Shown one piece after another: positions 43,966 through 52,014 of a stretch of DNA of 64,000 bases (position 1 is its first letter; each line of letters opens with the position of its first letter). Where the stretch lies: assembly GCF_001280845.1 (NCBI RefSeq), contig NZ_LGHP01000003.1, positions 404,526-468,525 on the forward strand. The letters run 5' to 3'. Under the pieces are notes generated by a model that was given only the letters and a program-made list of their open reading frames with translations, was not told where the DNA came from and did not search any database. The translations under genes were made by a program, and so were the position numbers. This DNA comes from Bacillus sp. FJAT-28004 (GTDB lineage: Bacteria > Bacillota > Bacilli > Paenibacillales > Paenibacillaceae).

Positions 43966-45008
43966 CAATGTTTGATAACAAGGATGAGTTAAGCAGCTTG
44001 CCGCATACAAAAGAAGAAGCGTCTATACATACGGTTTCATTGCAGGAAGAATGGCTGCAGGTAAAGGTGCCTGTTCCCTTTTCGCTGAAGTGGGTAAACA
44101 GCTATCTTATACCTGAAGAACATGGATATACACTCATTGATCCGGGACTACGAACGGACGAGGCTATTCAGGTGTGGGATAAGGTCTTACATTATCATGG
44201 CCTTGAGTGGCATAATATTTCACGAATCATCCTGACGCATCAGCATCCCGATCATTATGGGCTGGCTGGTTATGTGCAGGAGAAAAGCGGCGCGCCAGTG
44301 TTTATGTCACGCAGGGCACATGACTACGCGATTAGGCTCTGGGGAAAGGAAAGCCAATTCGCCGAGCAACTGCAAGCTCTTTATGCGATGCATGGCATGC
44401 CAACCCAGCATAGAGAGGCAATTGCGCTAAATCTTGAAACATTTGTGGATATGGTGTCTCCGCAGCCAGAGGTAACCTATTTCGAAGCGGGAGATCAAAT
44501 TATGATCGGCGGTATGAGCTGGCTCTTATTAGACGCGCCTGGTCATGCAAACGGACAACTTTGCTTTTATCAGAAGGAACGGAAATGGATGGTGTGCGGT
44601 GATCAGGTCATGCCTCATATTACCCCGAATGTAAGTATCGTGCCTGGTGAGGACGGTGATCCGTTGGATGCTTTTCTGGGCAGCTTGCAGGAGCTCGCAA
44701 ATTATGAGGTTCAATTAGCTTTTCCTGGACATCGTGATCCTTTTAGTGATTTCCAAGGCAGGATCTTGGAGCTTCAGCAGCATCATATTCGCAGATTGGA
44801 CAAGATGGTTAGGATGCTCGAAGAAGAGCCCCTCACCGCCTTTGGCATGTGCGAGGCTCTATTCGGCAATCGACTGAATGGGAATGCACATCAATTGAGA
44901 TTCGCGATGTCGGAGACGCTAGCGCATTTGGTATATTTAGAACGTCAAGCTCGAATCTCATCAGATGAAAGAGAAGGCATTTATTATTATTCTGCAATCA
45001 TCGCTTAA
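43962..45008 (+). CDS. MBL-fold metallo-hydrolase
   Basis: 348 residues. Zinc-site HxHxDH as LTHQHPDHYGLAGY near residue 88, later His in APGHANGQLCFY, Asp in VCGDQVMPHITPN, and final His in FPGHRDPF; the C-terminal 80 residues form a winged-helix-like tail seen in LACTB2-type enzymes. It hydrolyses an unknown ester or thioester. GGGAGGGCGAA precedes the ATG, overlapping the methyltransferase stop (ATGA), so the two genes are coupled. Confidence 0.87.
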   Translation: MTMFDNKDELSSLPHTKEEASIHTVSLQEEWLQVKVPVPFSLKWVNSYLIPEEHGYTLIDPGLRTDEAIQVWDKVLHYHGLEWHNISRIILTHQHPDHYGLAGYVQEKSGAPVFMSRRAHDYAIRLWGKESQFAEQLQALYAMHGMPTQHREAIALNLETFVDMVSPQPEVTYFEAGDQIMIGGMSWLLLDAPGHANGQLCFYQKERKWMVCGDQVMPHITPNVSIVPGEDGDPLDAFLGSLQELANYEVQLAFPGHRDPFSDFQGRILELQQHHIRRLDKMVRMLEEEPLTAFGMCEALFGNRLNGNAHQLRFAMSETLAHLVYLERQARISSDEREGIYYYSAIIA

Positions 45009-45167
45009 CGATCGCGAAATTCCTGCGGGGTAATGCCATAACTATCCTTGAACACTTTGATGAAATAACTGAAGCTAGGTATGTACGTATATGGGTGACA
45101 GATAAAGGCTTGCCGCCATATGGTCCTTCGCTTTTTGAAATCGAGCTTTATGAATAACTGCTTTCAT
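45005..45167 (-). pseudogene. AraC-family regulator remnant (C-terminal helix-turn-helix)
   Basis: The minus strand reads SYFIKVFKDSYGITPQEFRDR before a stop at 45005-45007, the end of an AraC/XylS DNA-binding domain. Further upstream the matching part (HKARFQKAKDHMAAS) is in another frame, so the piece is frameshifted and lacks the rest of the gene. Its stop overlaps the end of the MBL gene tail to tail. Confidence 0.55.
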
Positions 45168-45195
45168 TTGTTGCTATTCTTTTAGATTGATCAAT

Positions 45196-45240
45196 AGAGC
45201 GTACTTTTACAGGTAACACCTGTGAAGGTATGCTCTTTTG
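45196..45240 (+). terminator. Terminator after the MBL gene
   Basis: AGAGCGTAC...ACAGGT pairs with ACCTGT...GTATGCTCT around AAC and is followed by TTTTGTTG. Confidence 0.75.
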
Positions 45241-45424
45241 TTGTCTTAACGAAAAATAGTTGATATCAAAATAATGTTTCAATTATTAATGATGATTTAA
45301 TGAAGGGATATAAATATATATTGCGACATATATAAATATATGATACATATTAAATAACGGAAATGACCTCAACATGTGTTCTAATTATTTATTCCGTCAT
45401 ATGAAAGCAAAGGGAGACTGGATT

Positions 45425-46396
45425 ATGGAGAGAGAATTAGCATTAGAGCTTGTACGTGTAACGGAGTTGGCTGCGCTCGCATCCGCGCCTTGGATGGGGA
45501 GAGGCGATAAGAACAGTGCTGATGGAGCGGCAACCTCTGCGATGCGCTCAATGTTTGATTCGGTGTCCATTCGCGGTACTGTCGTCATAGGCGAAGGGGA
45601 AATGGATGAAGCGCCGATGTTATACATTGGTGAGGAAGTAGGCAGCTTGAATGGTCCTGAGGTTGACGTAGCTGTTGATCCGCTGGAAGGTACGGAAATT
45701 GTAGCCAAAGGACTTAACAATGCGATGTCCGTGCTTGCAGTAGCAGGGAAAGGCCAGCTACTGCATGCTCCTGATATGTACATGGAGAAGCTTGCTTTTG
45801 GTCCAGCGCTTGTTGGCAAGCTGTCGATAACTGACCCGATGGATGTAACGCTACGCAAAGCGGCAGACGCTTTAAACAAGAAGGTTTCTGATTTAACCGT
45901 TATGATTTTGGATAGGACGCGTCATGAAGCAATCGTCAAGGTGCTGCGCAGGGTGGGTGTGCGCATAAAGTTTTTGTCAGATGGTGACGTTGCAGGCGCG
46001 ATGGCACCTGCTTTTCCTGAGGCAGGCATTGATTTATATGTGGGTTCTGGAGGCGCACCGGAGGGCGTATTAGCCGCGGCAGCGTTGAAATGTTTAGGTG
46101 GCGAGCTGCAAGCAAGGTTGATGCCGGCGGATAGCAATGAATACAATCGCTGTGTTCAAATGGGCATTGCAGATCCATATCGGGTGCTTACGATGGAGGA
46201 TATGATTGGAACGGGTGATGTCTATTTTGCAGCAACAGGCGTAACGCCAGGTGAGTTTTTGGGCGGAGTTCAGTATTTTCCTGACGAGAGGGCAGAGACA
46301 CATTCCATCGTGATGCGTGCTAAGACCAAAACGATCCGTTTCGTGCGCGCTATGCACTATTTACCAAATAAAACATTTTTAAATAATCATAAATAA
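45425..46396 (+). CDS. glpX: Fructose-1,6-bisphosphatase class II (GlpX)
   Basis: 323 residues. ASAPWMGRGDKNSADGAA, the metal site GEGEMDEAPMLYIG, DPLEGTEIVAKG, and GSGGAPEGVLAAAALKCLGG are the class II signatures. It removes the 1-phosphate from fructose-1,6-bisphosphate in gluconeogenesis. The ATG at 45425 has AAAGGGAG upstream, giving the family length of about 321; a frame open from 45374 lacks one. The leader is very AT-rich with ATAAATATAT repeats (45311-45348). Confidence 0.93.
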   Translation: MERELALELVRVTELAALASAPWMGRGDKNSADGAATSAMRSMFDSVSIRGTVVIGEGEMDEAPMLYIGEEVGSLNGPEVDVAVDPLEGTEIVAKGLNNAMSVLAVAGKGQLLHAPDMYMEKLAFGPALVGKLSITDPMDVTLRKAADALNKKVSDLTVMILDRTRHEAIVKVLRRVGVRIKFLSDGDVAGAMAPAFPEAGIDLYVGSGGAPEGVLAAAALKCLGGELQARLMPADSNEYNRCVQMGIADPYRVLTMEDMIGTGDVYFAATGVTPGEFLGGVQYFPDERAETHSIVMRAKTKTIRFVRAMHYLPNKTFLNNHK

Positions 46397-46410
46397 ACAA
46401 TTGCCTCCAT

Positions 46411-47116
46411 TGCAATAGTTTACACGTAACGGACACCAGAGCCCTTATTCACTACAATAAGCCTCTTTTGAAGATCTAACGGACATAGAGGCCCTTATAT
46501 GTCTTCAAGTGTTCAAATTGGTCGCCATTTTACCTCAATAGCGTATTTGGTGTCCGTTAGAAACCAGTTTGAGCTTGAATCATCGTAATAGCGGCTTCTA
46601 TGTCCGTAAGGGCTACAAGCCTAAAGCCTAAACCCGTTAAGCGCTAATTTTGCAATAGTTTACACGTAACGGACACCAGAGCCCTTATTCACTACAATAA
46701 GCCTCTTTTGAAGATCTAATGGACATAGAGGCTCTTATGTAGCTTCAAGTGTTCAAATTGGTCGCCATTTTACCTCAATAGCGTATTTGGTGTCCGTTAG
46801 AATCCAGTTTGAGCTTGAATCATCGTAATAGCGGCTTCTAAGTCCGTTAGGGCTTCAAGCCTAAAGCCGTTAAGCGCTAATTTTGCATTAGTTTACACGT
46901 AACGGACATCAGAGCCCGTATTCACCACAATTAGCCTCATTTGAAGATCTAACGGACATAGAGGCCTTTATATGGCTTCAAGTGTTCAAATTGGTCGCCA
47001 TTTTACCTCAATAGCGTATTTGGTGTCCGTTAGAATCTAGTTTGAGCTTTAATCATCATAATAGCGGCTTCTATGTCCGTTAGGTTCAATCCTATACCCG
47101 TCAAACGCAGAATTTG
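46411..47116. repeat. Long direct repeat, three copies (about 235 bp each)
   Basis: Copies begin at 46411, 46651 and 46884 (TGCAATAGTTTACACG or a one-base variant) and are nearly identical over about 230 bases; copy 2 lacks seven bases near its end. Each copy holds TAACGGACA twice in one direction and TGTCCGTTA twice in the other, so it is rich in inverted pairs. No reading frame of note. Together with its flanks it fills the 1.04-kb gap between glpX and the AIM24 gene. Confidence 0.92.
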
Positions 47117-47180
47117 TTAGTGAACAGGAAAAACTCCTGCTATTTTTAATAAACTGGGAGTGATAGGGGCATATAACTGG

Positions 47181-47250
47181 AAAAACTCCCGTTAATTTGA
47201 GCATATCTACTCCATTAGAGTAAATGATGACGAATTAGCGGGAGTTTTTT
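47181..47250. terminator. Inverted repeat, possible terminator for the AIM24 gene
   Basis: AAAAACTCCCGTTAATT (47181-47197) and AATTAGCGGGAGTTTTTT (47233-47250) pair with one mismatch across a 35-base loop. A half-copy of the arm (AAAAACTCCTG) also occurs at about 47130. Confidence 0.5.
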
Positions 47251-47437
47251 CATGTAAACCGGTGTAAAGTCCAACACTCATGAGATGAGATGGAGTTTTT
47301 TTGATAAATTTTCCTGAGTGGTAGCAGCTTTTGCTGAATACTTCATCTGATTGTAAATGTTCACACATTAGAAGGAGTTGCTTCGTTAAAATGATTTCCA
47401 TAGCTGAGTAAAAGTGCGAATGTCGTTACTCTGGTAG

Positions 47438-48118
47438 TTAGTTGCCGCCTGGAATAAACTTTTTCAACCAAGCTCCAAAGCTTGCTGGATTGCGGGTTTG
47501 GATAAGAACAACACCTTCACCGCGGAAGCGGCATACGAGACCCTCGCCGCTCGTAATGCTGGATAACCAGCCCTTTGATGCTTTTTCAATTGTATAATTC
47601 ATATAACCAGGCCAAGCAACTAAATGACCGTTATCTATGATGACTTCTTCGCCATGGCTCAGGTTCAGCGCATGGATCGCACCATAGGAGGAGAGAAACA
47701 CGGTGCCTCTGCCGCTGATTTCTACAATAAAGAAACCTTCGCCGGACAACAGTCCTTTGCCTAGGTTTTGCATTTTTGTATTGACCTCTATGCCGCTGGT
47801 TCCAGCTAAGAAACCATCCTTTTGCACATACAGCTTATAAGAACCGTCGAGTTCAATCGCTTCAATATCGCCAAGAGAAGGAGGGGCAAGGTGGACTTCA
47901 CCTTGACCTCGATTCGCGGTCATCTCTTGGAAAAAGAACGTCTCTCCGCTTAACATTCTTCCGAGTCCTCGCATAAACCCGCCGTCGGTTGTCCCTTTAA
48001 GATCAATGCTCGGGGACATGGACACCATAGCGCCCATTTCGGCTTTTACGCTCTCACCCGGATTGAGCTTTACCTTCAGCATAGCAAATGCGCCTTTATA
48101 AAAAATATCATAGTTCAT
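47438..48118 (-). CDS. AIM24 / TIGR00266 family protein
   Basis: 226 residues rich in beta strands and glycine. Family blocks: MLKVKLNPGESVKAEMGAM, DGGFMRGLGRMLSGETFFFQ, GTSGIEVNTKMQNLGKGLLSGEGFFIVEISG and GTVFLSSYGAI. The family has a double beta-barrel fold and no established bacterial function; the mitochondrial namesake affects membrane organisation. GGGAGGTTAATTC precedes the ATG and follows directly on the 41-bp repeat array. Confidence 0.85.
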   Translation of the reverse strand: MNYDIFYKGAFAMLKVKLNPGESVKAEMGAMVSMSPSIDLKGTTDGGFMRGLGRMLSGETFFFQEMTANRGQGEVHLAPPSLGDIEAIELDGSYKLYVQKDGFLAGTSGIEVNTKMQNLGKGLLSGEGFFIVEISGRGTVFLSSYGAIHALNLSHGEEVIIDNGHLVAWPGYMNYTIEKASKGWLSSITSGEGLVCRFRGEGVVLIQTRNPASFGAWLKKFIPGGN

Positions 48119-48135
48119 GAATTAACCTCCCTAAA

Positions 48136-48495
48136 GATTTTGCGAAAGCAAAATCTACTTCGTAAGCAATGACTTAGATTGTACGAGCGCAAAACTTACT
48201 TCGTAAGCAATGACTTAGATTGTACGAGCGCAAAACTTACTTCGTAAGCATTGACTTAGGTTTTGCGAGCGCAAAACATACTTCGTAAGCATGGACTTAG
48301 ATTTTGCGAAAGCAAAATCAACTTAGCAAGCATAGACCTAGGTTTTGCGAAAGTAAAATATACTTCGTAAGCACAGACTTAGGTTTTGCGAGCGCAAAAT
48401 CTACTTCGTAAGCACAGACTTAGGTTTTGCGAGCGCAAAATCCTGCTTCGTAAGCAAGAAAGGTTTTGCAAATGCAAAACCTCGCTTCGTAATCT
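48136..48495 (-). repeat. 41-bp tandem repeat, about nine units, before the AIM24 gene
   Basis: Seven units of exactly 41 bases from 48136 to 48422, one of 39 and a partial one to about 48495. Each has TTTTGC-(N4)-GCAAAA and CTTCGTAAGCA. On the minus strand the last unit forms AGATTTTGC-TTTC-GCAAAATCT and leads straight into the AIM24 ribosome site. The array starts right after the pgpA copy 2 stop. There are no unique spacers, so it is not a CRISPR. Confidence 0.93.
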
Positions 48496-48499
48496 CTGT

Positions 48500-49039
48500 T
48501 TAGTCGAGTGGAGGCTGTGTGACACCTTCACGCTCTGCTTGTCTGCGGTGGGCCATCCGACTTGCTGCTGATGCTGCGATAGCCCCGACGATATCATCTA
48601 AGAACGTATGGATTTCTCCGTCGCTTTTGTCGTTGAGCTTGACCAGAATACCGGGCTTCAGCTTATCGACATAACCGAAATTCGTAAAGCCGATGCTCCC
48701 ATATACGTTGACAATTGACAGTGCCAAAATTTCATCGCATCCATAAAGACTCTCGTCATGCTTGATCATATCCTGCAGCGGGGGCATCAACTTGCCTTCC
48801 TCAGCGAGAATATCGAGCTGTATCCCGGTCAGAACAGCATTTTGTACTTCGCGCTTCGATAGGACGGCATCAATATGGACAATGCAATCCTCAGGCGTTA
48901 AGCCTGGGAAATAGTCTTTTTGCAAAAAATGCACAAGCTCGGCAATCGCCATCTTTGTTACTCCGCGTTTGAGGAGCCATTCGTCTGTAGCTTCAGCCAC
49001 TTTGCGGCTATTGAGGCTATAAATTTCGGGATTGGACAT
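48500..49039 (-). CDS. Phosphatidylglycerophosphatase A-like protein (YutG family), copy 2
   Basis: 179 residues. ATDEWLLKRGVTKMAIAELVHFLQKDYFPGLTPEDC, the helix LSKREVQNAVLTGIQLD, HDESLYGCDEILALSIVNVYGSIGFTNFGYVDKLKPG and HTFLDDIVGAIAASAASRMAHRR match Bacillus YutG very closely, more so than copy 1. RBS GGGGGAACAAAAAC. Probably the housekeeping member of the two paralogues. The stop abuts the 41-bp repeat array. Confidence 0.88.
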   Translation of the reverse strand: MSNPEIYSLNSRKVAEATDEWLLKRGVTKMAIAELVHFLQKDYFPGLTPEDCIVHIDAVLSKREVQNAVLTGIQLDILAEEGKLMPPLQDMIKHDESLYGCDEILALSIVNVYGSIGFTNFGYVDKLKPGILVKLNDKSDGEIHTFLDDIVGAIAASAASRMAHRRQAEREGVTQPPLD

Positions 49040-49170
49040 GTTTTTGTTCCCCCTTATGATTTTATGGACAAAACTGGTCTAAAAAAGGGAAGGGCTCGTA
49101 TACATAGTACTACAAATAAGGAGTTGTACAAAGCCGCTAGGCAAAACTTGATTAGGGAGGAAAGGTCAAT

Positions 49171-50223
49171 ATGATTCAAAAAAGATGGATTAGGGGTGCT
49201 GTACTTTCGGGGGTTCTCGTGTTGCCCATTCTTACTTCGGGTTGTGGTCTGTTTTCCCAGCAGACAAGCAAGCCAATCGATCCGCCACAGGTGGAAGTTA
49301 AGGACGGGGTAGAAGGTGCAGAAACTGGACAGGCAGTCGGAGAAGGTGACGGCACACAAATGACGGTATATCTCGAAGATCGTAACGGTTATTTGGCTCC
49401 AATCTCACTTCAAACTACCCTTGGCAAAAATGAAGCAGCCGCACAAAAGGCACTCGAGATGATGGTTGAGAATGGCACGTATGCGAATCAACTGCCAGAG
49501 GACTTCCGCGCTGTTATCCCGCAAGGCACTCAAATTAAATCGTATAAATATGATAAAGAGCAAAAGCTTGCAACGGTAGAGTTTTCTGAACCGTTCAGTG
49601 ATTACAACCCGCAGGACGAGCGCACGATTGTTGAAGCCATCACTTGGACTTTGACAGCTATGCCTGGAATTGAAGGGGTTGAAATCTGGTACGAAGGCGC
49701 CAAACTGCCGGAAATGCCTCAAGACGGCTTCCCGCTTGACAACAAGCTGACAAGGTCGGTCGGCATTAATATTGAGGCGGCTGATGGTGTGAATTATGCG
49801 CAATCGACACCTGTAACGCTCTACTTCTCCGCTCAAACGTTAAACGACGAACAATATTACGTTCCAGTTACAAGACTAGTCGCTCGTTCGGAGTCTCCAG
49901 CTCAAGCGGCACTTGAACAGCTCATTTCGGGTCCGCTTAACAAAAAAGAATTGACGAGTGTAATCCTTCCAGATGTACAAGTGAAAAACGTTGTGCAGGA
50001 AGGTGATGTAGTTACTGTCGATTTGCAGGATGAAGCTTATCAAAAGGGTCAAAAGCTTCCGTCTGAAATGCTCCAAGCACTCGTACTTTCTGTCACGGAA
50101 AATACGGACGCAGCAACCGTTCAAATCAAGTTGAACGGAGAAACTAATGTTGTGGACGATGCCAACAACTCATACAGCGAGCCTGTGGGCAGACCGCATC
50201 ACGTCAATGCAATGAAGTCATAA
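49171..50223 (+). CDS. gerM: GerM-like sporulation/germination lipoprotein
   Basis: 350 residues. Signal peptide with lipobox LTSGC and Cys25, an acidic linker to about residue 60, then two GerMN domains (about 65-185 and 205-330; repeated pattern ALEMMVENGTYANQLP and ALEQLISGPLNKKEL). Bacillus GerM is an envelope lipoprotein needed for full sporulation and germination and also stands ahead of rph and the rdgB homologue ysnA. RBS GGGAGGAAAGGTCAAT. Confidence 0.9.
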   Translation: MIQKRWIRGAVLSGVLVLPILTSGCGLFSQQTSKPIDPPQVEVKDGVEGAETGQAVGEGDGTQMTVYLEDRNGYLAPISLQTTLGKNEAAAQKALEMMVENGTYANQLPEDFRAVIPQGTQIKSYKYDKEQKLATVEFSEPFSDYNPQDERTIVEAITWTLTAMPGIEGVEIWYEGAKLPEMPQDGFPLDNKLTRSVGINIEAADGVNYAQSTPVTLYFSAQTLNDEQYYVPVTRLVARSESPAQAALEQLISGPLNKKELTSVILPDVQVKNVVQEGDVVTVDLQDEAYQKGQKLPSEMLQALVLSVTENTDAATVQIKLNGETNVVDDANNSYSEPVGRPHHVNAMKS

Positions 50224-50245
50224 TAAATAACTATGGTGTGTACGA

Positions 50246-50287
50246 AGAGGCTGCTCAAAAGCGAATGCTTTTTGAAAGGCCTCTTTT
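50246..50287 (+). terminator. Terminator after gerM
   Basis: AGAGGC...CAAAAGC pairs with GCTTTTTG...GCCTCT and ends in TTTTGTG. Confidence 0.8.
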
Positions 50288-50505
50288 GTGCATTTATAAT
50301 GTCTGAACCGATCAAGTTATAAAGAAGCCGGCATACTAAATTGTTCCTAATCTTGAGCGAAGGAGTACATGTACAATCGCTACAGTTTTCTTTTTCACGA
50401 GCGGCGGATGCAATTCACAGGTTACTTTGTTAAAATAGGAAAGATTGCAGGATAGGATACATTTGTTTTCTAATCGTAAAACGCAACACTCAGGAGGAAA
50501 TTAGC

Positions 50506-51243
50506 ATGAGAAACGATGGTCGGCAACCGAACCAGCTTCGGCCGGTAACCATAACGACAGGTGTCAATAAATACGCAGAAGGATCGGTTCTCATCGAGGT
50601 CGGAGAGACGAAGGTCATTTGTACGGCGAGTGTAGAGGACAGAGTACCTCCATTCATGAAGGGACAAGGCAAAGGCTGGATTACAGCTGAATATGCCATG
50701 CTGCCGCGCGCAACACATACACGCAATATTCGTGAAGCCGCTAAAGGGAAGCTGACAGGCCGGACGATGGAGATACAGCGCCTTATTGGCCGTGCATTAC
50801 GATCAGTCATTGATTTGCAAGCATTAGGTGAGCGGACGATAACGCTTGATTGCGATGTCATTCAAGCTGATGGCGGTACGCGCACGACATCAATTACAGG
50901 TGCGTTTATTGCGCTTTCAATTGCAATCAATAAAATTTCGGAGAAGGTGCAGTTTGCCAAATACCCGATTACAGATTTCTTGGCTTCGGTAAGTGTAGGC
51001 GTCATTCAAGAGAGAGCGCTGCTTGATCTGAATTACGAGGAAGATTCCAAGGCAAAGGTTGATATGAACGTTGTTATGACAGGCAGCGGCAAGTTTGTTG
51101 AAGTGCAGGGAACAGGCGAGGAAGCTCCGTTTTCACGTGAAGAACTTAATCAATTGCTGGCACTCGGAGAAGAGGGTATTCTCGAGTTGATCAGCAAGCA
51201 AAAGGATGTTCTCGGTCCTTTGGCGGCGCGTATCGGAGGTTAA
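50506..51243 (+). CDS. rph: Ribonuclease PH
   Basis: 245 residues. Typical start RPNQLRPVTITTGVNKYAEGSVLIEVG, EYAMLPRATHTRN, the phosphate-binding GRTMEIQRLIGRALRSV, DCDVIQADGGTRTTSITGA and EVQGTGEEAPFSREEL. It trims tRNA 3' ends phosphorolytically. RBS CAGGAGGAAATTAGC. Eight bases before rdgB, in the conserved rph-rdgB pair. Confidence 0.95.
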   Translation: MRNDGRQPNQLRPVTITTGVNKYAEGSVLIEVGETKVICTASVEDRVPPFMKGQGKGWITAEYAMLPRATHTRNIREAAKGKLTGRTMEIQRLIGRALRSVIDLQALGERTITLDCDVIQADGGTRTTSITGAFIALSIAINKISEKVQFAKYPITDFLASVSVGVIQERALLDLNYEEDSKAKVDMNVVMTGSGKFVEVQGTGEEAPFSREELNQLLALGEEGILELISKQKDVLGPLAARIGG

Positions 51244-51251
51244 TAATTCGG

Positions 51252-51914
51252 ATGAGACATTCCATTTTAAATCATGACGTTATTGTTATAGCTACCAAAA
51301 ATGCCGGCAAGGTGAAGGAATTCGCACATGCGCTCCAGAAGCTTGATAAATCGGTTGAAAGCCTGCTGGATTATCCGCAAATTCCAGATATCGTGGAAGA
51401 TGGCGATACTTTCGCCGCTAATGCACGAATCAAAGCAAAGACGACGGGAGACGCGCTAGGCGTTCCTGTACTGGCTGATGATTCGGGCTTGCGCGTTACA
51501 GCGTTGAATGGCGATCCAGGTGTCTATTCGGCACGTTATGCAGGTGAGGATGCGACTGACGGTGAAAACAATGCCAAGCTCATTCAGGAGCTTCAGCGAC
51601 TTGGGGATAATGTTGAACGAGAAGATTTAGGGCATTTGACTGATGGCTCACAAATCATGAGCAAGGCGCAGTTCGTATGCGCGTTAGCGCTGTATGATCC
51701 AGCAACCGGCTTGTTTTTGGAAGCGGAAGGCACTGTAGATGGTTTCATTACAGATACGCCTCACGGAATTGGCGGTTTTGGTTATGATCCGTTGTTTTGG
51801 CTTCCAAGCTTGAATCGCGGAATGGCTGAGTTGTCACAGGAAGAGAAGCAGCAAATCAGTCATCGCGGTGACGCATTAAGAAAGCTGCTTCCGCTGCTTG
51901 AGCAAGGGCAATAA
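51252..51914 (+). CDS. rdgB: XTP/dITP diphosphatase (RdgB/HAM1 family)
   Basis: 220 residues. VIATKNAGKVKEF is the triphosphate-binding start, LADDSGLRVTALNGDPGVYSARYAGEDA the second block, GFGYDPLFWLPSL and ISHRGDALRKL the end. An acidic insert of about ten residues (NVEREDLGHLTDGS) lengthens it over the usual 195-200. It removes non-canonical purine triphosphates. The ribosome site is GGAGG at the very end of rph, about 12 bases upstream. Confidence 0.92.
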   Translation: MRHSILNHDVIVIATKNAGKVKEFAHALQKLDKSVESLLDYPQIPDIVEDGDTFAANARIKAKTTGDALGVPVLADDSGLRVTALNGDPGVYSARYAGEDATDGENNAKLIQELQRLGDNVEREDLGHLTDGSQIMSKAQFVCALALYDPATGLFLEAEGTVDGFITDTPHGIGGFGYDPLFWLPSLNRGMAELSQEEKQQISHRGDALRKLLPLLEQGQ

Positions 51915-51918
51915 TTTT

Positions 51919-51987
51919 AAAAAAGCACCCCCATCCGCAAGCAGCCGATTGCATTGGCTTCAAGCAGTTAGGGGTGCTTTTTTTTTT
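51919..51987. terminator. Bidirectional terminator between rdgB and asnB
   Basis: AAAAAAGCACCCC pairs with GGGGTGCTTTTTT across a loop that itself contains GCAAGCAGCCGAT/ATTGGCTTC-type pairing; flanked by A and T runs. Confidence 0.9.
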
Positions 51988-52014
51988 GTGATGAGGAGAA
52001 GTACATAAGTTTGG

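Noticed and set aside
45311..45348. AT-rich ATAAATATAT repeats before glpX as an origin or operator
   Set aside because: Simple-sequence character, no DnaA boxes or other supporting sites.
48136..48495. CRISPR array
   Set aside because: Units are contiguous 41-mers without unique spacers, no cas genes are near, and the unit is related to two other leader elements.
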